A DNA stretch of 64,000 bases from Crotalaria pallida (lineage: Eukaryota > Streptophyta > Magnoliopsida > Fabales > Fabaceae). Location of the stretch: positions 95,051,290 to 95,115,289 of the forward strand of contig CM075649.1 of NCBI GenBank assembly GCA_037953625.1, read 5' to 3'. Each line of letters starts with the position of its first letter. Position 1 is the first letter of the stretch. The translations under genes were made by a program, and so were the position numbers. This document shows, in pieces, positions 53,807 to 64,000 of this stretch. The notes under the pieces were generated by a model. It had not been told where the DNA came from and did not search any database. It saw only the letters and a list, made by a program, of their open reading frames with translations.

Positions 53807-56800
53807 ATTCTCCCCCACTTATTGGAATTTCGTCCCCGAAATTCTGCTCAGAATCCTTAATTGGAGAACCATCCCGGAAAAAGGTTTCTAAGCTGTAGGC
53901 CTTACTTCACTTTGGTTCTATTCCCCCACTTGGAGTTGGCATACCATTCAGCATGAGTACGCCCCTAGACTCTTGCACTCGTTGAAGAGTGTCGACTATG
54001 GTTTAATTTGGTCAATCTCGAGACTAAGATTTTATCAGGTTTTCTAAGGTTCACTCTTCCTGCGGCTAATTTTTCAAGAGTCTCACTAGAAAGACTCTCA
54101 AAGGGTCTTGGACTCTCAAAAATCAAGTTTGGCTTCCCAAGGAAATCGGAAATGATTTCTAAGATCAGCTGGTTTCCCTTCGGAATTCTACATCGAAGGT
54201 TGGAAAGGGTACTAATATGCTCTAAACACTATTACCCTAAAGGATTGATTATACTCTAACTCCAAAATCTATCACTTATCCTATTCCTAGGCCCTAATCA
54301 ACCACATCCATCATTCACACAAGCATAATTCATATAAACATCATTCAGATTTCAAACATTCACAACAATAATTCCACAACATCACACTCTTCAAATATAA
54401 TCATGACTCAACTACACTTCCTCTTAAGCTAGTCAAAGTCTACACTGCATAACTTAGGGTTAAATCCTACCTCTACACACACATTCATAACAATCATCAC
54501 ACATTTGAAAATCGTTTCAAAAGGGGTTCGGGGAATAGGATTTGCATGGCTTGCAACCAAAAATGCATTTTCATCAATTCAACACCCCAATGTTTTTGAA
54601 AATCTTGAAAATAATGTCCCTGTACATAATAGAACATCATGGTAAATTTTCAAATCAATCAGAGTTCATTGGGTTCATTCTCGACCCTACGACCACTTTG
54701 TCAAAGATTTGTAATGGTCGGGGATGAACCTATGTCAAATTCACTGAAAAATAGTAGACAAACTCTGATTGGCCTCAAAATTTAAAGGGACATCACTTAT
54801 ACTTAGCCCAAGATTGTGTAAAATTGTCAAACCAATCAGAGCACGTTAAATTCGCTTTGTTTGAAACACTAACTTGCTCTGTTTGGCTTGTAATGTTACA
54901 TGAAACAATGAGTCAACCTTAGGGTGTTTATATCAAATCTTCCAAGTCAAACAAATATCCTAAATCCAAAACTTGGTTTTCCATTTATGTAAAAACCCTG
55001 GTTACCCACAGACACCTAACTACAAACACAATCTTTTTAAACTCCTTGGTTTGAACAATCACTAGGTATGGGGATTTAAAATTTAGGAAGAAAATCTCAT
55101 ACTAGTGAAACACTTAGAAAAGCAATTTTACATTTACAAAACAAAATTCTTTAAAAATTCGGTTCCTCTCTTGATGAGGAACATTTAGTTTCATTTGAAA
55201 AGTTCAATAAAACCTTCAATCGTGCATATTACCATAAAGAACTACCTCCATCTAATTTCGTAAGATCCTAGATGAAGGAGTGAAAGTACACTCAAAATTG
55301 GTAAACTCAAAGGAAAAGGGAATATACTTTGGACTTGAGAAAAATTCAGTCGAGTTCATTTTCAAAAGTTGAAACAATGATATTCCCTTTTACTTCCAAT
55401 TTGAAAATCTGAGTTTCATTCCGATTTGATTTTGGATCGCATACGAAGGGTTCCTATTTAATCGACGTATGACTTGGTTAAAGACAAATGAATTAATTCA
55501 CTACTCGATTACTTAGGAATCCTTGCACTCCTTACTATTTTCTTAAAAATTTGTTATGCGACCTCACGATCCATTTGGAATGATTGTGGTTCGGTGCAAC
55601 CTTTTGAAATTCATTTTAAACACTCGCATAATCAAATAAGCATTTATCATGACATCCAATCACGAGCAATCAAACAAAAATTCATCTTTCATATATTAAT
55701 ATCAAACACATATATCAATCAAACATACACAAACATAATCAGTCTTATCCTGAATACAATTTCCAAAAACAACACTCTTAGTCAATGCTCAGTGGAAAAT
55801 AGTTTGGAACTTCCAAGCATGGGGATGGAAATCGAAAAGTTCTTAGTTTCAAAATTGTTTGAAAATATTTTCAAAAGTTTAAACTCATCCCCACATAAGC
55901 ATAGACTTTATATGTGCATATATATTCACTACCATGAATCTAGACTAAAGTGATGCGAGAACCTCTAGATTGAATTCCAACCCCTTTCTCAATTAAAGAA
56001 ACCTCTTTCCATTTATAGAATCTTATAGTTATACTCGGGGTTCTAATCCAATCGATAGGAACTCCATACTTATCTTTCGTTTAGTATTAAAGTCATCAGA
56101 ATTAAATTAGTTGTGGAATCAGCTACAAATTTAATACAAATGTTTTTGTTGTTTTTCATGGATCCTAATCTAGTCGATGTGAACTAAATCACTCGGTTAG
56201 ATTAGTATCGAGTCAATAAGTTATTTTTATTTTCATGGTTCCACTTCTAATTTCCGTCCTTTTACTTTAACGCTAAACTTTCCAGCATATAATTCGAGAA
56301 CCTTTCGACTGGGTTCGAACCACTTCCCAACTTAGGCAAAAAGTTTCTTTTATAGTCGTAAATCAAATTGGTATGGTTCAGCGGTTTAAATCCGATCGAT
56401 CAGTACTCGATTCTCATTTCACATTTGGTGTCACAGTTGCTTAAATCAAGATTAGCTATGGAACCGATCATTAATTTATTTTTAAACATTATTTTTCGTT
56501 CTCTTAGATACTAGTCTAACCGACGTGAATTTAATCACTCGATTGCATTAGTATCGAGGTCATAATTCATTTAATCCATGCAGTTCCATATCAAATCTCC
56601 GTCCAATTACTTTGACACCAACCAATCAGCAGACACCTAACCAATCAGCAGACACCTAACCAATCATACACAATACAGAAGCAAAGCAAAAAAGAATAAA
56701 ATAACTAACATAAAAGTTTTATACATAAGAAATCATTCACTAATTCACGATAGTGCACAAACTCCTAGATTCCGACGACTTTACCTCCCGATAAATGCAA

Positions 56801-57279
56801 TATCGGATTGGCCAATTCCGACACTACATTACATCAGTGGTGGTAGCCCTTGCCATCCAGTTCAACTTTCTGTACTTCGTTTTGATTAGCAAGATTTCCT
56901 GTGTAAGAAACTTCGACTCTCAATTAACTCAAAACATGAAATTTTCACCCTTAAACAAAATCATCATGCATCAATTAAGCTCTCTGTTTGCAATTGGGTA
57001 ACACTTACAATATGCGATTTCTTTGAATCCCTAAGGGATCCGCTTAGGTTCCAAAGAATTCCGTTCTATTTTCTCTTTCATATAAAATTTTATTAATTTG
57101 TCACTTGTTAGTATTTCCCATTTGCAAACACAAACCTACTCAAATATCACTTTAACATCAAAATTTCCACTTATATGAGTCTCACCTTTAGAGGAGAAGC
57201 TTGAGATGAGAGTGTTCGCAGCGAGATTGGGACAACTTTCCCTCAGGCCGAAAGGAAGGAACTGCTCTGATACCATAAA
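53807..57279 (-). other. Non-coding interior of the LARD-like element
   Basis: No reading frame of note. The left end keeps the TTTCGTCCCCGAAATTC block found before polypurine tracts of coding Tekay-like elements, a sign of ancestry. 55983-56340 and 56341-56620 are diverged tandem copies (TTAGTATCGAG and AATCACTCG words). A short direct repeat ACCAATCAGCAGACACCTA occurs at 56621-56660. Confidence 0.8.
57264..57275 (-). other. Primer-binding site of the LARD-like element
   Basis: The - strand reads TGGTATCAGAGC, four bases from the LTR end at 57280. Confidence 0.85.
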
Positions 57280-60000
57280 TGTAACACCCCGATTTATATT
57301 TAAAAGTTTAACAAACTTAGTGAAAATAAAATGGTGAATTAAAATTTTTCTTAATACAAGACAAGTTCATAAATACAAATTGGGGAATTCATTCATAATA
57401 TACATCACTTCAACCGGAATTCCCTTCTTTCAAATTGTTCGCTGCGCACCCTGATCTTCAAGCTCCTTGATTATGCACCTAAAATGTTAACCACTAAGGG
57501 TGAGACCTTTTCACAACACAGTAGATTAAGAGATAGTAAAAAGGTATAAAATAAAAACTCAAGGATAATAATTAAATCAACCCATGGATTAACAAAATGA
57601 ATCACATTCACTTATTAACAATTTTTAAATATATTCCCATATTCATTCTCTTTCCATGTTTCATAAAACTGTATGTCACCACACGGTCAGAGGCCAACAA
57701 CCCACTTATACATTGTATGTCTCCTCACGGTCAGAGGACAACATACAAACCATATTCTCTTTTTCTTTTTATTTTTGCATCACTAGGAATTAGCGCACCT
57801 GCTAGGCAATTCGGCACCTGCTAGGGACTTTACACCTGTCAGGACTGAGACACCCATTAGGCATCACCCGTTAGGACAACGCAATTAATTACCTTTCCAT
57901 TAATTATCCATTTTTCACAATTCCAGTTCACATTTTATTATCTTTTTCAGGTGGTCATGCAGTGTATTGATCCATTGGCGCACCGACGCCTAACGGGAAT
58001 TTAGGACCTAATGGGCAATTCGCCTGACAGGCAATTAGGCCCTAGCAGGCAATTCACCACCTAGCAGGGCACCTAGTGTGCCGGGGCATCCAAGGATCAA
58101 CTACACTGCATTCCTTTTATTCCATATCACAACTCATTCACAAAAGTCAAGCACAACATACACATCATTTATCAAATACTCGGAGAATTGCAAGTAATAT
58201 CAAATATTCATTTTCACCACTTTTATCGGACCCAATCATTCCTTTAATTTATAAATCAAACCATAATTTACCAAGTATTTCACAAATCACATATTTCCAA
58301 CATTCTTCACACGCAAACATTTCAAGTTATATCTATATATAAATTCATTTCAAATTCCAGTTTATTGTTTCTTTTTACATCACATTTCCATTTTCAATGT
58401 TTATAAACACACGACCGATTACTCACATATAGGGTCACATTTCGAATAATCACATATAAAACTCTTAGCGAGCATATCAATTTAACAACCATCAACCAAT
58501 ATCACAAATCAATCGACATACTCAGGTATGTCTCAGAGTACATTGAATGTAAGTCAACTCCCTAGAGTTCTTCACTTCCTACTTTAATATTAATAAAAAG
58601 AGAATTTGACATAAACAATTTAATTACTATAAAATCAACCATAAACATACTAATCACCCCTAAATCAACTTTAAATTTAAGCCATTTTGCTACCCACAAC
58701 CCGGTCTAAGTATTAAACTCAAATCCTATTATACACCCTAACTATCCCTAACCCAAAGTGTGGAAAAGAGACTCCCCTTACCTTGGAAATCCTAGTCATA
58801 GTGGCAGAGTCATTTTTACATCCGCGATTTGCTCCGGGGTCAGGGTTAATAATAACGTGCTGAATTTAAATAGAGACATATGTTAAAACTAATTATAACA
58901 TATATATATATCAAATAAATTCATTTCTGTCAAAATAATAAATATATATCATTATACAATAAAGATATATAACTTTTTTTTCCAAAACATCTATTTATTT
59001 GAAAATATAGGGATAATAAAAATATAGACGGATCGTCGAATAAATTACATGGATGGATAGAGGGAGTTGAGGAGATTATATACCTAAGAAGGATTTGAGA
59101 TTGAATGGTCGGATCTTCAGTAATCGGATCGAGAAAATTGAAATTCCAAAGTTTTGCTCTATCTCTGTGTCGCCCTTTCTTTCTCTCTCCGTAGCACTTT
59201 CTTTCTTCTTCTTATTGTTTTTGCTCTTTCACTTAAGTTTTGTGGCCCTTGCTTTTGTTTCTCGTGGTGGCCTTCGGGCCACATGTTTTATATATATATA
59301 TTTTTTTTCTTTTGGGTTACGGTGGGGCTGGTAGATTTAGGAAAGTATATATATTTTAACAACGTGCTCTTATTTGTGGGTCAATGCATGTAGGTATTTT
59401 GGGTTATAACTAAAATTTTGACGATCCAAATCATAAAATACATTTTAGTAAAACAATATTGTATTTTTAATTACTCAAAACTAATTAGAAAATAATAAAG
59501 TTACCGGTCCCTCCGGATAGCTATTGCGTAATAAAAATTATCAAAATTCAAAACTAAATATATTTTCTTAATCTTGATATTAAACTTGATAATATATAAT
59601 ATTTAAAATTTTGAAGTAGAAGATTATTATATATAACTTAAACAGGTAATATATTAAACTAGTCCAGAAGCTAAAAATAAAATAGCCTCCGAACAATATG
59701 AAAATTTACAGGGACGCTCAAATATTAAGTTAAACATATTTTTCTGAAGAAACTGTTTATAAAAATGCCTCTAAGGCTTGCCACTTGAGCTCTCTGTCAA
59801 AATGTTAATTAAACTAAATAAAAGTACTACTTTATTTTTGGAAAACGTATGATAACAAATTTTTACTTATTTCAATTACGAAACGTATTCCAAATATAAT
59901 GATGAAATCAGAATTTTATTCCGAGACTCAAATATTGAAAACATCATATTAAATCATTTAATTATTTTGCTAGAGATATTAGAAATAACGGGATGTTACA
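57280..60000 (-). repeat. 5' LTR (reverse strand) of the LARD-like element
   Basis: 2721 bp, essentially identical to 51084-53806. Confidence 0.92.
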
Positions 60001-60737
60001 AATCTCAACAATATCATGGGGCATCACAGCTTGGAGGAAAATGGGTCATCCTGACCCTCCTCCCCTCGACCCTTCACGACAGACAGCGTGTGCGACAGAC
60101 AGCGCAAAAACATCTCAACAAGCTGGAGCAAACAATGCATGAATGCAACCATAATCAATTACCAATCCTCATTATCAATTCATTATCATTTCCATCAAGG
60201 ACATGGTCCATCATTCCATCTTTCCATTCATTAATCTCATCTTTAACAATTCTTTTAGTTGGTGCTGATACTTTCATAAAAAGGCCATCAGCGGCATAGC
60301 CACTTTGTGATGGGTTTAATCATTTCTATTTAACAATTTCAGGAAAAGTCCATCAGCGGCCTAGCCACTTTGTTATGGTTTTAGAAATAGTATTGAATAA
60401 TTCCATTTATAGTCCATTCGGGCATAGCCTCCTATTGATGGTTATTGCAACGACCCCATTGGGACTCCTATAGTAAAATATCAACCAAGTGAATAAAATT
60501 TTCACTGAGACATCTATAGGATCAATATCGATCAAATGGGTGTACGCACTTCCGTTGGGACTCTTGTAGGGAAATTATTAACCACTGAATAAAATTCCAG
60601 TAGGACATCTCCGGGATAGTTATCAACCAAACGAGATTAGATATTAAGCATAGTGATGTTTAGAATTTAGTAATTTAGGAGATTAGACGAGTTAATTTCT
60701 GAAACTTTAAAAGAATAAGAGGTTTATGGAATTTTCT

Positions 60738-60880
60738 CAAAATACTCGAGTAGTTCATGCACTACTCGAGTGGTTCATGCCAAAAATACTCGAGTACTTG
60801 AAGAAATACTCGAGTTGTTCATCACTTTCCAGAATACTCGAGTCTTTCTCAAAATACTCGAGTCTTTTTGCTGCAACAGC
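60738..60880. repeat. Palindrome cassette in the reverse Tekay/Del LTR (ACTCGAGT core)
   Basis: Six CTCGAG palindromes in about 130 bases, with TTCATGC and TCTTT-type spacers. Confidence 0.8.
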
Positions 60881-61935
60881 ACCAGTTTTCTGCATCATAT
60901 GCATTCGTGATTCTTACACTTTTACCTCAATTCTGCATAAAACAGAAGTTATTCCACATATAATAAACATGTTACATGTATCCATTAACATCAAATTAAC
61001 AGAAAACATAATCAAATCACAGAATTGCATAAAACATAATCAAATCACAGAATTGCATAAAACATAGAATATATCCATTTTAACATATGAATTTCATTTC
61101 TACTTGATTTTTAGTTCATAAATCAATCTAGTGAGTTTCCTTAGGTCCAATTAAACTTGTTTGAACACAAAAACCATGAGTTTCTGGCCTCCAAGTCGGA
61201 TTCCCATTTCAAACTTACACTGCCCATGAACCTCATACGGTTCCTATGAATTTAGCTTATTGATTATCATTCTAGTGATTAGGTAACTTCTCCCATACCT
61301 TAGAGAAGCTAAACAAATGATTGTTTGAAGGGAAAAGGGACTGGATCAAGGTTGGTGATTCTGCACCGGTGCACAAATAGTTGCACTAGCTGACTTTGAC
61401 CATTAAATTCACCACGATTAAGGCGTGAAGAAGAATGAAATAAGTTAGCTTAAGCAACTAGGGAGTGCTAACTTTATTCAGAAATGAATTTGGAATTGAG
61501 AGGGTTCCTGAATTTACCAGACCAATTCAAGAAAGAGAGGTTGATGGTGTTGTTTAATACTCTGTTTTCACAGCTTAGAGTATGCAACTTTGGAAGCTTA
61601 TATCTTGATCTACAGGAAGTCAATTTGAGTTGTTCTTGGTTCTAATTCATGATTGGAATTAGAACTCGAATAGTGTTTTGGTTTCACTGGATTTGGGTGA
61701 GTGAGGAGGGAGAATCGAAGGCTCAAAGAGAGCACCAGAAAACTGAGAATAATGAGAATGGAATTCGGGTTTGGGAGTTTTGAATGAGTTCCTAGCCTTT
61801 CCAAATCACTTATTTAGAACTTAGGATTACCCTCCTATGAAGTAAGGCCCAGCTCTGTGCTTGTAACTAGACGAAACGAGCTGTTGGCTTCAAATTGAGT
61901 TGAAATCGACTTTTATTATTTTTTTTGCAGAGCTG

Positions 61936-62065
61936 CACGAGCTACTCGAATATTACTAGAAATACTCGAGTATTACTAGAAATACTAGAGTATTTTGACT
62001 AAAATTTCAAATTTTCCTAACAGCTAGTTACGATACTCGAGTCTTCCCACCAATACTCGAGTCTT
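61936..62065. repeat. Second palindrome cassette in the same LTR
   Basis: Three clear CTCGAG sites plus decayed ACTCGAATATT and ACTAGAGTATT copies. Lies near the LTR start (- strand), mirroring the two-block layout of the Sirevirus LTRs. Confidence 0.75.
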
Positions 62066-62174
62066 TTGACTAAAAATCAGAACAATTAATATTTTATTCA
62101 ATTAAAATAGTTTATTTTATTATTTATTTCATTTACTTTATTTATTTATTTATTTTAAAATGTTGGACCTTACA

Positions 62175-62190
62175 TCCTCCCTCACTTAAA
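62175..62190 (-). other. Polypurine tract of the reverse Tekay/Del-like element
   Basis: The - strand reads AAGTGAGGGAGGA immediately before the LTR start TGTAAGG. The GAATTTCGGGGACAAAATTC block precedes it. Confidence 0.75.
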
Positions 62191-62229
62191 AGGAATTTTG
62201 TCCCCGAAATTCGATTCAGAAAGCAAAAC

Positions 62230-63996
62230 TTACTCGAACAGATACGGATATTCTTCCTTCATCTGACTTTCTAATTCCCAAGTGATGTCGCTAACACCAC
62301 CACTTTCCCATATGACTTTTACTAACGGAATTTCCTTCCCTCGCAACTGCTTAATCTTTCTATCTTCTATCCGAATGGGACCGGTTTCGAATGTCAAATT
62401 TTCTCGTAAGGATATCTCGTCGGGTTCGATGCGGATAATCGAAGCAGGTTCAGGCACGAACTTCCTTAGTTGGGACACATGGAACACATTGTGCAGGTTG
62501 GATAGAAATGGTGGCAGGGCTATATGTTAGGCAACAGGACCAATACGCCTCAGGATTTGGTATGGACTGATAAACTTGAGTGATAACTTCTTTGGTTTCA
62601 TCACACGTCCAACTCCAGTTGTCGGAACTACTCGGAGAAAGACATGCTCTCCCTCTTGGAATTCCAATTTAGTTCTTCTCCGATCCGCATAATTCTTTTG
62701 TCTGCTTTGGGCAGCTTTTATCTTTTCTTGAATTACTTTAATCTTTTCGGTTGTTTCTTGAACGACATCGGGGCCAATGAGCGTATTCTCCCCCACTTGG
62801 AACCAACACACTGGGGTTCTACACTTTCGTCCATAAAGTGCTTCGAAATGTGTCATCCCAATGCTTGCATGGAAGCTATTGTTGTATGTGAATTCTACCA
62901 AAGGCAATAATTGACTCCAGTTTTCACTATACTCCAAAGCACATGCCCTTAACAGATCCTCAAGAGATTGGATTGTCCTTTCAAATTGACCGTCGGTTTG
63001 GGGATGATAGGCTGAACTCATCCTCAACTTGGTTCCCATTGCCTGGTGTAAACTTTGCCAAAACCGAGAACAAAACCTTGGGTCACGATCAGAGATTATG
63101 CTTGATGGAATTCCATGCAATCGCACCACCTCCTTGATATAAAGTTGTGTAAGCTTTTCCAACGAATATCTCATATTGATTGGAATAAAGTGAGCCGATT
63201 TTGTCAATCGATCCACTATTACCCACACGGCTTCATATCCTCCTTGCGTACTTGGAAAACCGGAAACGAAATCCATTGCAATACTGTCCCATTTCCATTC
63301 CGGAATATCCAGTGATTGAAGTTCGCCTCCAGGCCTCTTATGTTCTATCTTTTCTTTTTAACAAACAAAGCAAGATGCCACATAAGTTTCCACATCCTTC
63401 TTCAGTCCAGACCACCAAAACATTTTCTTCATGTCTTGGTACATCTTTGTAGCTCCAGGGAGAATACTCGTTTTACTTTTAGGGGATTCGTCCAAAATAA
63501 TCCTTTGCAGCTCCTAATTTGCAGGAATGCACACCCGATCTTTGAATATTAAGACTCCATCCGGGCCAATTTGGAAATCTGGTTCCTTCCCTTCCATACT
63601 TAGCCTCACCTTTTCTTGCAGTTCCACATCACTTCGCTGCATCTCCTTTATCTGTTCTAAGAATTCATTGGTTATCTTTAGCATTCCCAACTTGATACTG
63701 GATGGACTCACTTCTATTGCCAGATTCAAGTCTCGGAACTTTTCAATCAGCTCCACTTCTTTGATCATCAAAGTACTCATATGCAACGTCTTTCGACTTA
63801 AAGCATCCGCTACCACATTGGCTTTTCCAGGATGGTAGTGAAGCTCAAAGTCATAGTCCTTGAAAAACTCCATCCATCTATGCTGTCGCATATTTAATTC
63901 CTTTTGATTGAACAGATATATGAGACTTTTGTTGTCACTGAACACCTGAAATGTTGTTCCATACAGATAGTGCCTCCATAACTTTAATGCAAACAC
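62230..63996 (-). pseudogene. pol: Tekay/Del-like gypsy Pol: RNase H, integrase, chromodomain-like end
   Basis: One reading frame enters from the right edge. RNase H comes first (FQVFSDNKSLIYLF, HPGKANVVADALSRK), then the linker, then the integrase core with Asp in VIVDRLTKSAHF, Asp in SDRDPRFCS and Glu in DGQFERTIQSLED. The GPY/F-like region follows (LSLKFISPYQILRRIGPVA), then a chromodomain-like C-terminus (VKVIWESGGVSDITWELES) ending at 62230. Three in-frame stops interrupt it, at 63514-63516, about 63359-63361 and 62527-62529, without frameshifts. The middle one, and perhaps the first, could be C-to-T changes. The protein is dead, but the order and the adjoining polypurine tract define the element. 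Confidence 0.88.
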
Positions 63997-64000
63997 TATG

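Larger units (their letters stand above)
51084..60000 (-). mobile_element. Non-coding LARD-like LTR retrotransposon (8.9 kb)
   Basis: LTRs at 51084-53806 (2723 bp) and 57280-60000 (2721 bp) look identical by eye except for one TA-repeat unit near 52710. The exact duplication AATCT flanks it (51079-51083 and 60001-60005). On the - strand a primer-binding site follows the right-hand LTR (57264-57275, TGGTATCAGAGC), and a polypurine tract (53807-53820, AAGTGGGGGAGAAT) precedes the left-hand one. The 3.5-kb interior encodes no gag or pol, so replication must use enzymes from another element. Near-identity of the LTRs implies very recent movement. Confidence 0.93.
44946..62174 (-). repeat. LTR of a reverse Tekay/Del-like element, split by three insertions
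   Basis: The - strand start is TGTAAGGTCC (62174), next to a polypurine tract, and the end is GGTCGTCACA (44946), next to a primer-binding site. Removing solo LTR C (45411-51051) and the LARD-like element (51084-60000), each with its exact duplication, leaves about 2.66 kb made of 44946-45410, 51057-51083 and 60006-62174. Because internal sequence flanks it on both sides, it is the shared middle LTR of a tandem arrangement. Confidence 0.7.

Noticed and set aside
51401..59393. Pairs of identical short frames at 51.4-53.2 kb and 57.6-59.4 kb
   Set aside because: They are duplicated only because they lie in the two LTRs of the LARD-like element; no conserved domain.

Overview
This window is plant nuclear DNA, most likely from a legume. 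It has intron-containing genes with GT-AG junctions, nested LTR retrotransposons, Sirevirus (SIRE/Maximus-type) Ty1/copia elements, Tekay/Del-like Ty3/gypsy elements and small DNA transposons. The legume assignment is an inference from the retroelement types. No bacterial, organellar, rRNA, tRNA or CRISPR features were seen.

Only about 10 kb holds host genes. A nine-exon gene on the + strand (29302-36373) encodes a 300-residue mitochondrial uncoupling-protein-type carrier. A two-exon gene on the - strand (39502-37229) encodes a 476-residue DUF641 protein of the GRAVITROPIC IN THE LIGHT 1 family. They lie tail to tail. From memory, the Arabidopsis counterparts (At5g58970 UCP2 and At5g58960 GIL1) are also neighbours, so this looks like an ancient gene pair surviving as an island among repeats. 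Intron 3 of the carrier gene holds a 2.96-kb LTR element with 5-bp target duplications, and the GIL1 intron holds a SINE-like insert.

Left arm. 1-3968 is the 5' part of a reverse-strand Sirevirus with an intact gag but no pol in view. 3969-7101 is a degraded reverse-strand Tat-like gypsy element interrupted by one end of a CACTA transposon. 7102-14037 is the tail and a very long 3' LTR (LTR A) of a forward Tekay-like element, enlarged by a hAT-like element and a foldback Mutator-like element. 14133-23585 is a complete young Sirevirus with 1574-bp LTRs, a TTGCA duplication and a pol frameshift. 23591-29300 holds a PIF/Harbinger-like element, CTT-rich repeats, a tandem duplication, Helitron-like ends and a SINE.

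Right arm. From 41640 to the end lies a reverse-strand Tekay/Del-like arrangement in which one LTR (44946-62174 including insertions) has pol and a polypurine tract on one side and a primer-binding site and gag on the other. It has been hit by solo LTR B (beside the primer-binding site), solo LTR C (which itself contains solo LTR D), and a non-coding 8.9-kb LARD-like element with two nearly identical 2.7-kb LTRs.

The most interesting signals are in the LTRs. (1) LTRs A-D each carry a palindrome-array cassette at the same relative position but with a different core in each. Some of the same cores also occur in the unrelated copia elements and in a DNA transposon. (2) Just after a conserved GGCCGAGCAGG motif, all four LTRs have a stem with a 3-nt loop. 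Its sequence changes completely between subfamilies while pairing is kept, which suggests a selected RNA (or DNA) structure.
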